A stretch of 64,000 nucleotides of DNA from Capra hircus (lineage: Eukaryota; Chordata; Mammalia; Artiodactyla; Bovidae): positions 35,025,324-35,089,323 of the forward strand of contig NC_030826.1 in assembly GCF_001704415.2 (NCBI RefSeq). Reading direction: 5' to 3'. A program made the translations under genes and the position numbers. Positions 22,711 through 32,655 of this stretch are shown here, in pieces; within the stretch, counting starts at the first letter, position 1; each line of letters opens with the position of its first letter. The notes beneath the pieces were generated by a model. It was not told the DNA's origin. It saw only the letters and a list, made by a program, of their open reading frames with translations, and did not search any database.

Positions 22711-22838
22711 CTGCATGGACAATCTACCATGATCAAGTGATGGGGATTCCACCTGATCATCTCAACAGATTCAGCAACAGCATTTGACAAAATTCCACGT
22801 ACACTCATGGTAAACTCTTTTCAAAATGAGTATAGAGA

Positions 22839-22965
22839 GGGAGTTCCCTGGTGGCCTAGTGGTTAGGATTCCTGGCTTTCACTGCTGGGGCCTAGGTTTA
22901 GGGAACTGAGGTCCTACAAGCTGTGCAGCATCCCCCCTTCACTCCTGCCACACACACACAAAAGG
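22839..22965 (+). mobile_element. CHR-type tRNA-derived SINE in L1
   Basis: Starts GGGAGTTCCCTGGTGGCCTA and ends in a CACACA-rich tail, as in artiodactyl CHR-type SINEs. The same SINE at the same L1 position appears in reverse complement at 31515-31622, so both belong to a duplicated segment. Confidence 0.75.
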
Positions 22966-23168
22966 CACCGAGGGAATATTTCACAACATAATCAAGGCAC
23001 ATTTTATAAGCTGAAAGGTAATGTCATACTCCACAGTGAAAAGCTAAAAGTGTGTCTTCTAAGATGAGGAGCAATGCAAGGATGTTATACAACATGGCAA
23101 CTGGTGTTTTAGCCAGAACAATTAGGCAAGGAAAATAACCAAAGTGTATCCAAATCAGAAAGGAAGAA

Positions 23169-23334
23169 GGGGGACTTCCTTGGTGGTCCAGGGGCTGAGA
23201 CTCCATGCTCCCAATGCAGGGCACCTGGGTTCTAGTCCTGTTGGGGAGCTAGATCCCACAAGCCACAACTAAAGATCCAAGTGCTGCAAGTACAGCCTGG
23301 CACAGCTTGAGTAAATACATGCATTTTTTCCAAA
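23169..23334 (+). mobile_element. CHR-type SINE in L1
   Basis: Starts GGGGACTTCCTTGGTGGTCC. A 10-bp target-site duplication, AAAGGAAGAA, lies at 23159-23168 and 23335-23344. Confidence 0.85.
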
Positions 23335-23491
23335 AAAGGAAGAAAAAAGACTGTCTCCACTAAAAAATTGTGACAACAAGTGAACAATTTCAAGGACCTT
23401 AGAGAATACAAATTTATTATACAAATACTAATTGTACTTTCATACATTTACAACACATTTTTACAACTAGAAATTAAGAAAGCCATGCTTT

Positions 23492-23517
23492 AGTATATGT
23501 GCTGCCGAAGTGAGCAC
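23492..23517 (-). ncRNA. U6 snRNA 5' fragment, retro-inserted (not functional)
   Basis: The minus strand reads GTGCTCACTTCGGCAGCACA followed by TATACT, which is the 5' end of U6 snRNA from nucleotide 1 to about 26, with one change from the usual GCTCGCTTC. The rest of U6 is absent. The flanks AAGAAAGCCATGCTTT (23476-23491) and AAGAAAACCATGCTTT (23518-23533) are a 16-bp duplication with one mismatch, showing insertion by target-primed reverse transcription into the old L1. It lacks most of U6 and is a relic. Confidence 0.88.
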
Positions 23518-23534
23518 AAGAAAACCATGCTTTT

Positions 23535-23805
23535 GGACTTCCTTGGTGGCCCAGTGGTAATGTAGGGGCAAGGGCTCAGCTCCTGGTCCAGGAAGATCCC
23601 ACATGCTGCGGGGCAACAAAGCCCAAGCACCGCAACTACTGAGCCTTGCTCTAGAGCTCGCACTCCACAACAAGAGAAGCCCCTGCAATGAGAAACTTCC
23701 ACACTGCCATAAGGAGTAGCCCCTGCCTGGCGCAACTACAGAGAAAGCCTGCGCGCAGCAACCAAGACCCAGCACAGGCATTAAATAAATAAATATACAT
23801 TTAAA
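23535..23805 (+). mobile_element. CHR-type SINE, long form
   Basis: Starts GGACTTCCTTGGTGGCCCAG and continues through the CGCAACTACTGAGCC and CAACCAAGACCCAGCACAG blocks to an (AAAT)n tail. It is the longer artiodactyl tRNA-derived SINE form. It follows directly on the U6 fragment's duplication. Confidence 0.8.
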
Positions 23806-24007
23806 ACATTTAAAAAATAATTTTTAAGCTATGGTCATGTTACAATGTAGTATGCAGGCAATCACCCCTTTGTACACCAACACTTACATAATACTATATA
23901 TTAATTTTATCTCAATAATATTTATATTTAATAAATTTTAAATAAAATGAGGTTCCAGGGAAGAAAAAAACACCAGTCCAAGCCTAGGGTTCTGTAGTCT
24001 ACTTAAT

Positions 24008-24183
24008 GGAAGTCTCTCAGTTGTGTCCGACTGTTTGTGACTTTTTGTGACTCTTTGCTGCTGTGTAGTCCATGGCATTCACCAGGCCAGAGTATTGGAG
24101 TGGGTAGCCTTTCCCTTCTCTAGGAGACTGAACCCAGGTCTCCCTCATTGCAGGCAGATTCTTTACCAACTGAGCTAATGAGA
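24008..24183 (-). mobile_element. Bov-tA SINE, antisense
   Basis: The reverse complement has the tRNA-derived head with TGGTAAAGAATCTGCCTGCAA and the BovB-derived part with CACTCCAATACTCTGG. The edges are approximate. It abuts the solo LTR that follows. Confidence 0.85.
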
Positions 24184-24800
24184 GGGTAACAGGCAAGAAG
24201 GCTAAGGGTCTCCAAACAGAGGAAATAGGCTGCAAGTGTAAGACATTTTTTATCTTTCTCTTAAGCAGGCAGGAGGAAACAAACAAGTGTTAGATTTTTC
24301 TCTTCTCTATATAAATTTAAAAGGAGGTTTCTCTTAAAATTTTAACAACATAAAATTCTTAAAATATCGTTGCTATTATGACACCTGGCCCCACCTGAAC
24401 TTTTCTCAGACCTTGAGCTAACCAATGCATTTTTCCTATGGAAATGTTTTTCTTAAGCTAAGTTAATGAACTATGTATCTACCCTAGACTCTGTCTTTCT
24501 TCAAGTCCGTTCCACTTAAGACTCAGAACTGATAAGGTCTCAACAAACCTGTATGTTTTACTCCTACATTGTTTTCTCCTAATCGAGGATAATGAAACTA
24601 TGTATTTATTTGGAAACTTGCCTTTCTTCAAGATTCATGTCACACACACAAAAAGATTCATGTCAATCATTTTATGGCCTGGGATGACTCATGTGGTGCC
24701 AGTGTTATCTCAAAACGCATGTTGAAGGTAAGGGGTCTGGTGCCACCCTGAGTTTTGAGACATCTCCTTTCTATAATTAACAGCTTGCTAGTAGCTGTAT

Positions 24801-25064
24801 CCCACTCCAGTACTCTGGCCTGGAAAATCCCATGGATGGAGGAGCCTGGTGGGCTGCAGTCCATGAGGTTGAGAAGAGTTGGACACGACTGAGTGACTTC
24901 ACTTTCACTTTTCACTTGCATGCGTTGGAAAAGGAAATGGCAACCCACTCCAGTGTTCTTGCCTGGAGAATCTCAGGGACGGGGAAGCCTGGTGGGCTGC
25001 TGTCTATGCGGTCGCCCAGAGTCGGACACGACTGAAGCGTCGTAGCAGCAGCAGCAGCAGCAGC
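24801..25064 (+). mobile_element. BOV-A2 SINE in LTR D1
   Basis: Full dimer with a long (AGC)n tail. Target-site duplication AGTAGCTGTAT (24790-24800) and AGTAGCTATAT (25065-25075), one mismatch. Confidence 0.92.
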
Positions 25065-25171
25065 AGTAGCTATATAACATCCGGCTAAAGACTAGCAGGG
25101 GTCGAGGGGGGCACTCTTTCTGCCCGCTTCTTGTGTCTGTGTCAGAAGCTTTCTCTATCTCTTTTATACTT

Positions 25172-25278
25172 TGTTGGTGGTTTCGTCGCTAAGTCATGGA
25201 CTGTAGCCTGTCAGGCTCCTCTGTCCATGGGATTCTCCAGGCAAGAATACTGGAGTGGGTTGCCATTTCCTTCTCCAT
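25172..25278 (-). mobile_element. Bov-tA or BOV-A SINE monomer in LTR D1, antisense
   Basis: The reverse complement is a BovB-derived monomer. The flanks TTTTATACTT (25162-25171) and TTTTATACTT (25279-25288) are a perfect 10-bp duplication. It splits the LTR shortly before its polyadenylation signal. Confidence 0.85.
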
Positions 25279-25383
25279 TTTTATACTTGAATAAAACTTT
25301 ATTACACAAAAGTTCTGAGTGATCAAGCCTTGTCATTGGCCCTGGATTGAATTCTTCTCCTCTGGAGGCCAAGAATCCTGGCA

Positions 25384-26600
25384 TCTTTCGTAGTTCAGCA
25401 ACAAATTTTCACTATCGGGGAAGCCCAAGTCTGCTTAGAGATCAGGTCAAACACTGAACTGTACTGCTTCCTGAGGAGCAGCGGCCCAGATTCTCATTGC
25501 AGTCCCTGGACGACTGTCCTGTAAATCAGAGAAAATCACAAACAGAGCAGCCCTCACACACCTGGAACCCAACCTGAAGTATTAATAGCTCGGTCCCTAA
25601 TTGGAACAATGTGATCTGCGTGTGTGCTAAATTCTATGGGGGATGGGGTGGTGGAGGTTCTGTTTTGGGGAAAGTCACATGACTCAGAAGCCCCATAAAT
25701 TTTCAGACACATCTCTGGACTTCAATCAGAATGCAGTAGCCAAATCAAGAGAAGTGATGTGAGGACCAATAGTCAGAGAAGAAAAGGGACAATGGCAAGA
25801 GTTCAAAGGCAATCAGGACTTGGTGTCCTGAGTCTAACACTGAGCTTGAAATGCAAGTGAGCCTCAGGGAGAGGGGAGATGATCCCCGGTAGGGAGACCC
25901 CCTGACAAGCCACGTGGGGGAGGTCTGCTCCTTGAGCTTCAGAAAGAAGAGGGGTAAAAGGCAGGCAGAGGGTGGTCCAGCATCAACCACACCATTAACA
26001 TCTAGGCTGTGGAAGCAGGTGAGTATTGAATTCATCTTACCTCTCAATTCTCCTTAATGTTCACCAATAAAAGAATGGAATGCACTGAGAGGGACACAGC
26101 ATTGGAAGACTCCAGTGCAGACTGAATGTTGGAAATTGGAAGGAGATTCAAAGACAGGCCATCAGGATGCATTTGGAGATGAGAGGGTAGTGTGTGTAGA
26201 AGCAGGACAGCTGTAACTGTGTGCGTTGAGGAAAACCCAACATGGACACGAGGTTTCAACTGTACGCAGCTTTTTGTGGTCTATGTGGGAAGTGTAACTC
26301 CCTAGGCTTGTGGGAGATGGTGTCTTTTCAATTCTATGCAGTGTACCTATATTGCATGGGGAAAAGTTAACATAATTTGAAGTGTTGATTTAGAATAAAA
26401 TGCTTCATTTCACTTATACATTATATTTTATTAATTTTACATCATATTTTAAATAATATTTAGTTCCTTGAACATTGTTCAGATATAGGAGACCGGTTCT
26501 CCTCTCCCACTGGGGTGTTCTATACACTCATGTCTGTTATTCACCAGACATTACTTGGCTTACATTCCCCGAGAGTGCACTGAAGTGTAGATGTGAGAGA
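25384..26600. other. No recognised feature
   Basis: Single-copy looking DNA. The AT-rich stretch 26370-26470 may be decayed L1. No gene is supported; the open frames on the minus strand (to 100 codons) have no domain. Confidence 0.4.
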
Positions 26601-26606
26601 AGGGGC

Positions 26607-26870
26607 TTCCCTGGTGGCTCAGTGGTAAAGCATCCACCTGCCAGTGCGCGAGACACTTGTTCTGTGATTGGGAAGATCCCACATGTCACGGAACAACTAA
26701 ACCCCTGCACCACAGCTACTGAGCCCGTGCTCTAGAGCTCGTCCCTCACCAAAAAGGAAACCACCTGTGCACCACAACTAGAGAGTGGCCCCACTCCCCG
26801 CAAATGCAGAAAGCGCTTGCCTAGCAACCAAGACCCAGCATGGCCAAAAGTAAATTTAAAAAAGTTGTTT
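26607..26870 (+). mobile_element. CHR-type SINE, long form
   Basis: Head GGCTTCCCTGGTGGCTCAGT, then the CACAGCTACTGAGCCCGTGC and CAACCAAGACCCAGCATGGC blocks, ending in an A-rich tail. Same family as 23535-23805. Confidence 0.85.
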
Positions 26871-27601
26871 GGTTTTAAAAGGAAGGAAGGCAGGGATTCA
26901 CACCCACGGGACTCCCTGTGATGGCCAAGGTCATTGATGGGCACTGCAGCCTCGTGTTCAGATGGGATTTCCATAAATGCTACTACGTTCAGCCTCCTGT
27001 CTTGGTGTCCACTTGGGGAGATACACTGTCCAGAGAGTCATAGTTTATACTGGCTGGAAACTGAGTCCACACTGCTCTCACCCCACAGACCACAGCCATC
27101 CCAGAAGGACATACATGGTGCTGGCTGGGAGGAGCCCTCTGTTACCCTGAACCCACTTTGGGTTTAGATAAAGAGAGATTAAAGAGAAGGAGAGAAAAAC
27201 TCCAGGGCTGGAGAAATGTCATGAATCTGCCCCTGAAGAAGCCCATAAGAACTTTTGTTAGTACTGGGACCAGTGCACACAAGTCAAGACCCAGCTGCTG
27301 ATTCAGGTCTCAATCCTAGCCAAACTGTCCAGCTGTTCGCTCTCTTAGAGTTTACAAATATTACAGGATACCAACAGTGGGTTTTCAAGATTTATTTGCG
27401 AGTGCTGTTCCAAGAGACCTGATGTGAAAATGTCAGTGCCTCCTGATGGCCCCAGATTTTGAAACAGCCCCGTCATTGCCTGCAGACTTCTAGAACATGA
27501 AATTCACACCTTTGCTGATTTATTGCTGCTCTCATCACATGTACTGATATGACTCCAACACTTCCATTGGTTGTTCGGGGATTGGGAGGCTGGTTCATAA
27601 T
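26871..27601. other. No recognised feature; 3' flank of the ADAM pseudogene
   Basis: No gene or clear repeat. It would hold the 3' untranslated region of the neighbouring minus-strand ADAM gene. An AATAAA-like signal was not identified with confidence. Confidence 0.4.
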
Positions 27602-30068
27602 TTAAGCAACCTTTACTGTCACTTCCTTAACTGTGGAGGTCTGGATACTTCTAACACTGGTGGCTACACCAAGGAGGAGTGCAGCTATGAACGCACAAAG
27701 GCAACCAAAGATCAGCCGCAAGTACTGGAGTGGTTTTTGACTTGTTTTTACGGAGCCAGTTTGTCCGAAACCAGATGAAGCAGGTCCGTCCAGGATGCTC
27801 CCTCCAGGACCTCTGCTTCAGCACATTGGAGGTTTCCAGTCTATGTGGCAAAAGCACTCTCCATAGTTGTTGCAAAGTCTTCTAAAATTGCATTTACTGG
27901 GGGGACAGTCATTTGAGACTTAGTATTGCAGCAGTTGTTAATACAGATCTTCTCAGGAGTGCACAGGGTACCATTTCTCACCTGACCAACATCAATGATT
28001 GCATCAAGTCTGTGGTGATTGGACAGTCCCCAACACCAGACCCCTGAGATATTTGACTGATGGAATGAAACCTCTTCCTGCAGCAGGGGAGGTTGAGCGA
28101 CACTGCTACCCTGGAGCCTTCGACACTTGACATCTTCCTTTTCACAATCATTAAATTTCAAGACCCTGTGCATAGCAGTACAGTGTCCAAATCGATTGGT
28201 TCCTGTATTGATTTCATAACAGTCATCATGACCCCGAAAAGAGTCTCTTCCAAAAATTTCTCTGCAGTGCACACTGCGGTCAGTGCAGGTCCCATTATAG
28301 CAGTAACCCTCTTTAGAACAGGGCGTTCCATCCTGCATATAAAGATCATCCAGAGGCATATAGAGACCATCCCATGACAGTATTCTGGAAGATCACATAT
28401 ATTCTGCATTGGTCTGCAGAGTGTTCCTTTCTTAGACCAGGTACAGTTTGTACAGCAGTCTCCTATAGGACACTCAGCCCCTACCTCAAACATACAGTTA
28501 AATCTACAGCATGGGTTGTTATAACACTGCTGGAAGAAGCCACAGTCACAGTCCTCCCAATCCTCTACCTCAGAATTTCCACAACGTTCTTTTATCAGGC
28601 TTTCATTAAAAAAGCATTTAGGTTTCACAAAGGTACAACTGCACCGACATCCTGCTATGCTCTGCCAATGGACAGCAGAACAGTTACTGAAGGAATCTGT
28701 CAAGGATGAGAATGTTCCCATAATGTAGCTGCCCCTCCTCAGGCAAAAGCAGGTATTCTCATCATAATACAGACCAATTTGTCTCCCAGTGAGTCGGGCT
28801 GTTATAGTGCCTAACAAGATTACACGTCTCCCTAGATACATAAAGTTCTGATTCAAACTGAGTTAAACTGGGTCCATCACAATGAAATATGAAGGCTGTA
28901 CTGGGATCTCCATATGGTAGAAAGTTTGCTGCATGGTAACGAGCATATGGACCATACGGTACATTATAATCGTTCATTCTGGTAGGATCTCGTACATCAT
29001 ATATTAGCACTGCAACGAGCCACAAATTCAACACAAGACCCTTATAAAAGGAGTCCACCATATTACTGATCTTGGTAGGCTGCAGTCCATGGGGTCTCGA
29101 AGAGTCAGACACAACTGAGCGACTTCCCTTTCACTTTTCACTTTCATGCATTGGAGAAGGAAATGGCGACCCACTCCAGTGTTCTTGCCTGGAGAGTCCC
29201 AGGGACGGGGGAGCCTGGTGGGCGGCCGTCTCTGGGGTCGTACAGAGTCGGACACGACTGAAGCGATGCAGCAGCAGCAGCAGCAGCAGCAGCACAAGAA
29301 TTTTACACACGTAGTGACATTGTTGTGTACACGATGCATTGAATTAGAAAACTGACCCAATCCTGACATAACTGAAGGATAGGTTGCAAACATTCTGGAA
29401 GTAACTCTGGGGGCTACGCTGACATCCACTTCAGGGGGCAGTGGGATCCTTGTGATCGCAATGTGATCCTTGTGATCCAGTCTAAATGCAGGTCCTGTTC
29501 CACTGGCGTCTGCCACAATCTGAGAAACTACATGTTCAAACCTTTCAGAACACATGAGAGGCCTGATTTCATAGGTAAGGTCATCCAACTTCATGATACC
29601 TTCGAGATCCCCATAGCAAGTGTCCAAGGTGACCCCGGACAGAGGAATCTCCTCCAGGTAGCCGAGGTGGTAGCAGTCTGCAGGGCCAGTGGGGCAGTCT
29701 CTCTGGAGGGCTCCTCGGTCATCCTGAGTCATCAGTGGCAGGTGTCTGGGTGAAAATAACTTCTTGTGCCACATGCAGATAACACGCCCCTGCCCCGCAA
29801 AACGCAGGCTGTAGGAGAGCCAGCCCAGCACCGGGACACTCTTGTCTTGGTGCAGCTCCTTCCTGGGAGTCACCACCTCCGAGAGCTGTAGCGCCATGGG
29901 GGACGTCCTAGAGGACACTGGGCGGGAGCCAGCACTGCCCAGAGCCTGAGCAGCAAGAGGGCTGCCCGCAAGGTGACCTGGCCCTGTTAGCCTGGCGGCC
30001 CGGCTCAGGGACACCTGCCACCGAGAATAGGTCAAGGCAGGGTCCCAGAGTAGCCAAGTCTATACCAT
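27602..30068 (-). pseudogene. ADAM-family metalloprotease-disintegrin gene without introns, broken
   Basis: ADAM proteins are membrane-anchored metalloprotease-disintegrins; the intronless testis group (ADAM1, ADAM20/21 type) acts in sperm. Domains are read in order on the minus strand. The N-terminus starts at 30068, with a TAG as third codon. The propeptide (29300-29900) has a VTLDTCYGDLEG cysteine-switch-like stretch. The metalloprotease domain is split by a BOV-A2 SINE (29072-29292). The disintegrin domain (28400-28600) carries EDCDCG and CDLPEYC. The cysteine-rich domain (27841-28359) carries NRFGHC. An EGF-like block is followed by a transmembrane segment near 27645-27715 and a short tail ending at TAA (27602-27604). 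The HExxHxxGxxH zinc site is not preserved. At least three frame changes and a stop in the C-terminal part exclude a full protein. One continuous exon is normal for this subgroup, so it may be a dead gene and not a retrocopy. Exact orthology is open. Confidence 0.88.
29072..29292 (+). mobile_element. BOV-A2 SINE in the ADAM pseudogene
   Basis: It lacks the first part of monomer one, then has the linker, monomer two and an (AGC)n tail of about eight units. It divides the ADAM metalloprotease domain between the motif at 29300-29340 and the one at 29035-29065. I could not find a clear target-site duplication. Confidence 0.9.
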
Positions 30069-31433
30069 CTTCTGCGGCCGCTTCCTACCAAGGAGATACC
30101 GACAGACTAAAAGGGGTCACTGGGTGGGTAGCCTAATGGGATTAGGCAACAGTTGCAGGGCTGGGCAGAGGGTGGGTCTGGTTGTGAACTCAGCCAGGGC
30201 TGAGGTGAGAGCCTGGGAGGGCTGTGTCTGAGAGTGCTGCCGGGGAACTGAGGGCTTACGGGGTCAGCATTTAAGTAGGATCAATATTTCCCTAGTGCGC
30301 CCTGAAACACTTCAGAGTCCTCCGTCTGAGGTTCCCTTCCCCTAATTACCAGACTGTGTTCCTTTCCCCATGGGTGAGGAGAGAGGCTGCCCCTGACCCT
30401 GAAGAGCCCCCGAGGGCATTTCCTCTAGTCCTTGTTTGAGTTTCTCTCCTGGACGGTGGCACATTCCTCCCCGCTACCCCCACCCTCGCCTCAGCTGAAG
30501 ACACAGGGGACTGTCTCTCGGTGCCCAATGTGAGACAACAAATATTTCACTCTTGAAAATTCTGTACTTGTTTTCAGGGGAGGAAAAATATCTGGTGCCA
30601 GATCATGACCAGAAGAAAAAATGTCCTGGTCCTCCAGACAATGAATATTTCCCTTTGAATTTTTGAACATACTCCCGCCATTTAAACTGACCCTGTTGGA
30701 GGATGAACTTCCAAGGCAGGACATTTACTCCTGGCCTTGGTCCGGAGGACTCCGTATCCCCACCTCCACCTCCCCCCACCCCCACCTCCCTGCCACCCCC
30801 ATCCTACCTGGGCCTGCTCTTCCCCAGTGGATCTAACCCACTGGCTAATTTCCCCCTCTGATAGCCCACTTCCACATTTGGGTTTTCACAAAGCACAGAT
30901 GATAACTGAGCCATAGAAATCTAATGATGTTTCCTTTTCCCCTTTGTTCTGTGCTCTTCCAGGCTTTCATGTTTAAGTGCCCACAGTTCTGCTCTCTCAT
31001 GAGAATTCCCGTTGACCTTTCAAATGTTAATTCTACACTTTTAATTTATACCCTGTACAAGACGATGTACTCTTCTCCCTCTACTCAGCGTTTAATCATG
31101 CCTACACACATGGCTTTTACTGGTTCGCTGCTCGTTTCCTCCCTCTTCTCCATCTTCTCTCTGGGCCTGTTTTGTATTTACTCTAAAATTATGTCTCACA
31201 GTCTCCTTTGCTGCCTGTCAGCTGACAATGGACTCTGACTGGTGTTTTCATACTTTCTTTTCCACTGAAGTACTTTGATCAGCATGAAAAGCTTTTGAAG
31301 GCCCAGTGTCAAAGGTCCAGTACTGCAGACTTGCACTGGTTCCCGCCCCCCATCAGGGGGCCACACTCCTTCTGTGCACCCACACATCACGATGTGGAGT
31401 CTGACCTCACTGCAGGTCTCCAAATCTAATATC
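30069..31433. other. No recognised gene; 5' flank of the ADAM pseudogene and a C-rich patch
   Basis: The stretch just upstream of the ADAM start (30069-30110) is GC-rich with a GCGGCCGC site. At 30755-30805 there is a C-rich low-complexity run of CCACCTCC-like units. The rest is unassigned. Confidence 0.4.
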
Positions 31434-31745
31434 ATACACTGAGGGGTATGATATTACCTTTTAGTTTATCAAATGTGCCTTGGTTATGTAGTGAAATACT
31501 CCTTTTTTGGGGTGCCAGCATAGGGGGCCTGGCTCCACAGCTTGTGGGATCTAGTTCCCTAAACCCAGGCCCCAGCAGTGAAAGCTGGGAGTCTTACCCA
31601 CTAGGCTACCAGGGAACTCCCTCTCTGTACCCATTTTGAAAAGAGAGTTTACCATGAGTGGACGTGGAATTTTGTCAAACGTTGTTGCTGTATCTGTTGA
31701 GATGACCGTGCGGAATCCCCATCACTTGATGATCCAGAAGGAATC
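31434..31745 (-). repeat. L1 ORF2 fragment with embedded CHR-type SINE, inverted copy of 22727-23036
   Basis: Read in reverse complement, this stretch follows 22727-23036 block by block: the L1 word CAAGTGATGGGG, the AAAATTCCACG region, the CHR-type SINE (here about 31515-31622), then the L1 words AAGGCACATTTGATAAACT and CATACCCCTCAGTG. The SINE lies at the same L1 position in both. See the inverted-pair finding. Confidence 0.8.
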
Positions 31746-32179
31746 TCCTTTTCCTTTTCCTTCATTCCTTCCCCTCTTTCTTCCTTCCATACTTTCACAG
31801 GTACACGGAAATCTGCATCTCTAAGAGATAATCCACAATAATTATCTCCTATCTTCCTTCCTTGTATACACAGAAAAGTATATCTGAGATGGACAAAATT
31901 CACAAGGACCTGTGGCTCAGCACACTGCTCATTCTTCTGTGGCAAAATCCAAAAAGCAATAGAGATATTCCATAGATATACAGTACCTGAATCATGCGAC
32001 TGTACGCTGACAACAAGCACAACATTGCATATTGAACATAACGCACTGGAGCATTGGCAAGATGTTAAAGAAAGGGACAAAAAGCAGCTCCTACTCTAGT
32101 ATGCCTGACCTCCCCGACATGGGATGCTATCCCATCCCTGGAGGCTGAGCAATCTTTGGTCCCATTGATGGAGTTGGGT
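31746..32179. other. Unassigned DNA
   Basis: It holds a CT-rich patch (31745-31800) and otherwise nothing I recognise. A minus-strand open frame of 143 codons (31649-32080) runs from here into L1 sequence. It has no domain I know and is probably chance. Confidence 0.35.
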
Positions 32180-32655
32180 TGTTTCAGGAATGGGGACCCC
32201 CTCCAGGGCCTGAAAGTGGACTCTTGTCTAACACTGGGGAATGAATTGTCCGCGGAAGACACATGTGCTGACAAAGCAAGAGATTTTATTGGGAAAGGGC
32301 ACCCGGGTGGAGAGCAGCAGGGTAAGGGAACCCAGGAGAACTGCTCTGCCACATGGCTAGCAGTCTCGAGTTTTATGGTGATGGAATTAGTTTCCGGGTT
32401 GTCTTTAGCCAATCATTCTGACTCAGAGTCCTTCCTGGTGGCCTTGCTCAGCCAAGATGGATGCCAGCGAGGATTCTGGGAGGTGGTCGGATGTGTGGTG
32501 TCTCCTTTTGACCTTTTCCGAACTCTTCACGTTGGTGGTGGCTTATTAGTTTCATGTTCCTTACCAGGACCTCCAGTCATAAAACGACTCATGCAGATGG
32601 TTACTATGGTACCTGGCCAGGGTGGGCGGCTTCCGTCAGTGTGCTTCCCCTAACA
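32180..32655 (-). repeat. LTR-A (3' LTR of a truncated retroviral element)
   Basis: Minus-strand LTR of the same family as LTR-B (34242-34735) and LTR-C (43834-54003). The sense start is TGTTAGGGGAAGCAC and the sense end is close to CCTGAAACA. A purine-rich GCGGGGAGG just upstream on the sense strand (32656-32664) is a fit polypurine tract. The AATAAAATC signal on the sense strand is near 32283-32291. Confidence 0.8.

Larger units (their letters stand above)
22711..23950 (+). repeat. L1 LINE ORF2 and 3' end, right part, with three SINEs
   Basis: This continues the L1 ORF2 interrupted at 13230. The words CCATGATCAAGTG near 22728, CATTTGACAAAATTCCACG near 22780 and GTGAAAAGCTAAAAG near 23036 are in L1 order. 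A terminal TCTCAATAATATTTATATTTAATAAA region near 23910-23940 resembles an L1 3' end. CHR-type SINEs interrupt it at 22839, 23169 and 23535, and a U6 fragment at 23492. No intact frame. Confidence 0.75.
24184..25383 (+). repeat. Solo LTR, family D, copy 1
   Basis: Its sequence matches the LTR at 54250-55031 in order. Shared words are CACCTGAACTTTTCTCA, CTTGAGCTAACC, ATTCATGTCAAT, CTCTTTTATACTT (split) and AATAAAACTTTATTACACAAA, the last being the polyadenylation region. It ends at CCTGGCA. Two SINEs sit in it. No partner LTR is present nearby. The left edge is uncertain. Confidence 0.65.

Noticed and set aside
27602..30068. A functional ADAM protein
   Set aside because: There is a stop at the third codon, a SINE in the protease domain, several frameshifts and a late stop, so no continuous protein exists.
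31649..32080. Minus-strand open frame of 143 codons
   Set aside because: It runs from unassigned DNA into an L1 fragment, has no domain I recognise, and shows no sign of purifying selection that can be judged by eye.
32156..32653. Plus-strand open frame of 165 codons over LTR-A
   Set aside because: It is antisense to a non-coding LTR and is not conserved as a frame in LTR-B or LTR-C.
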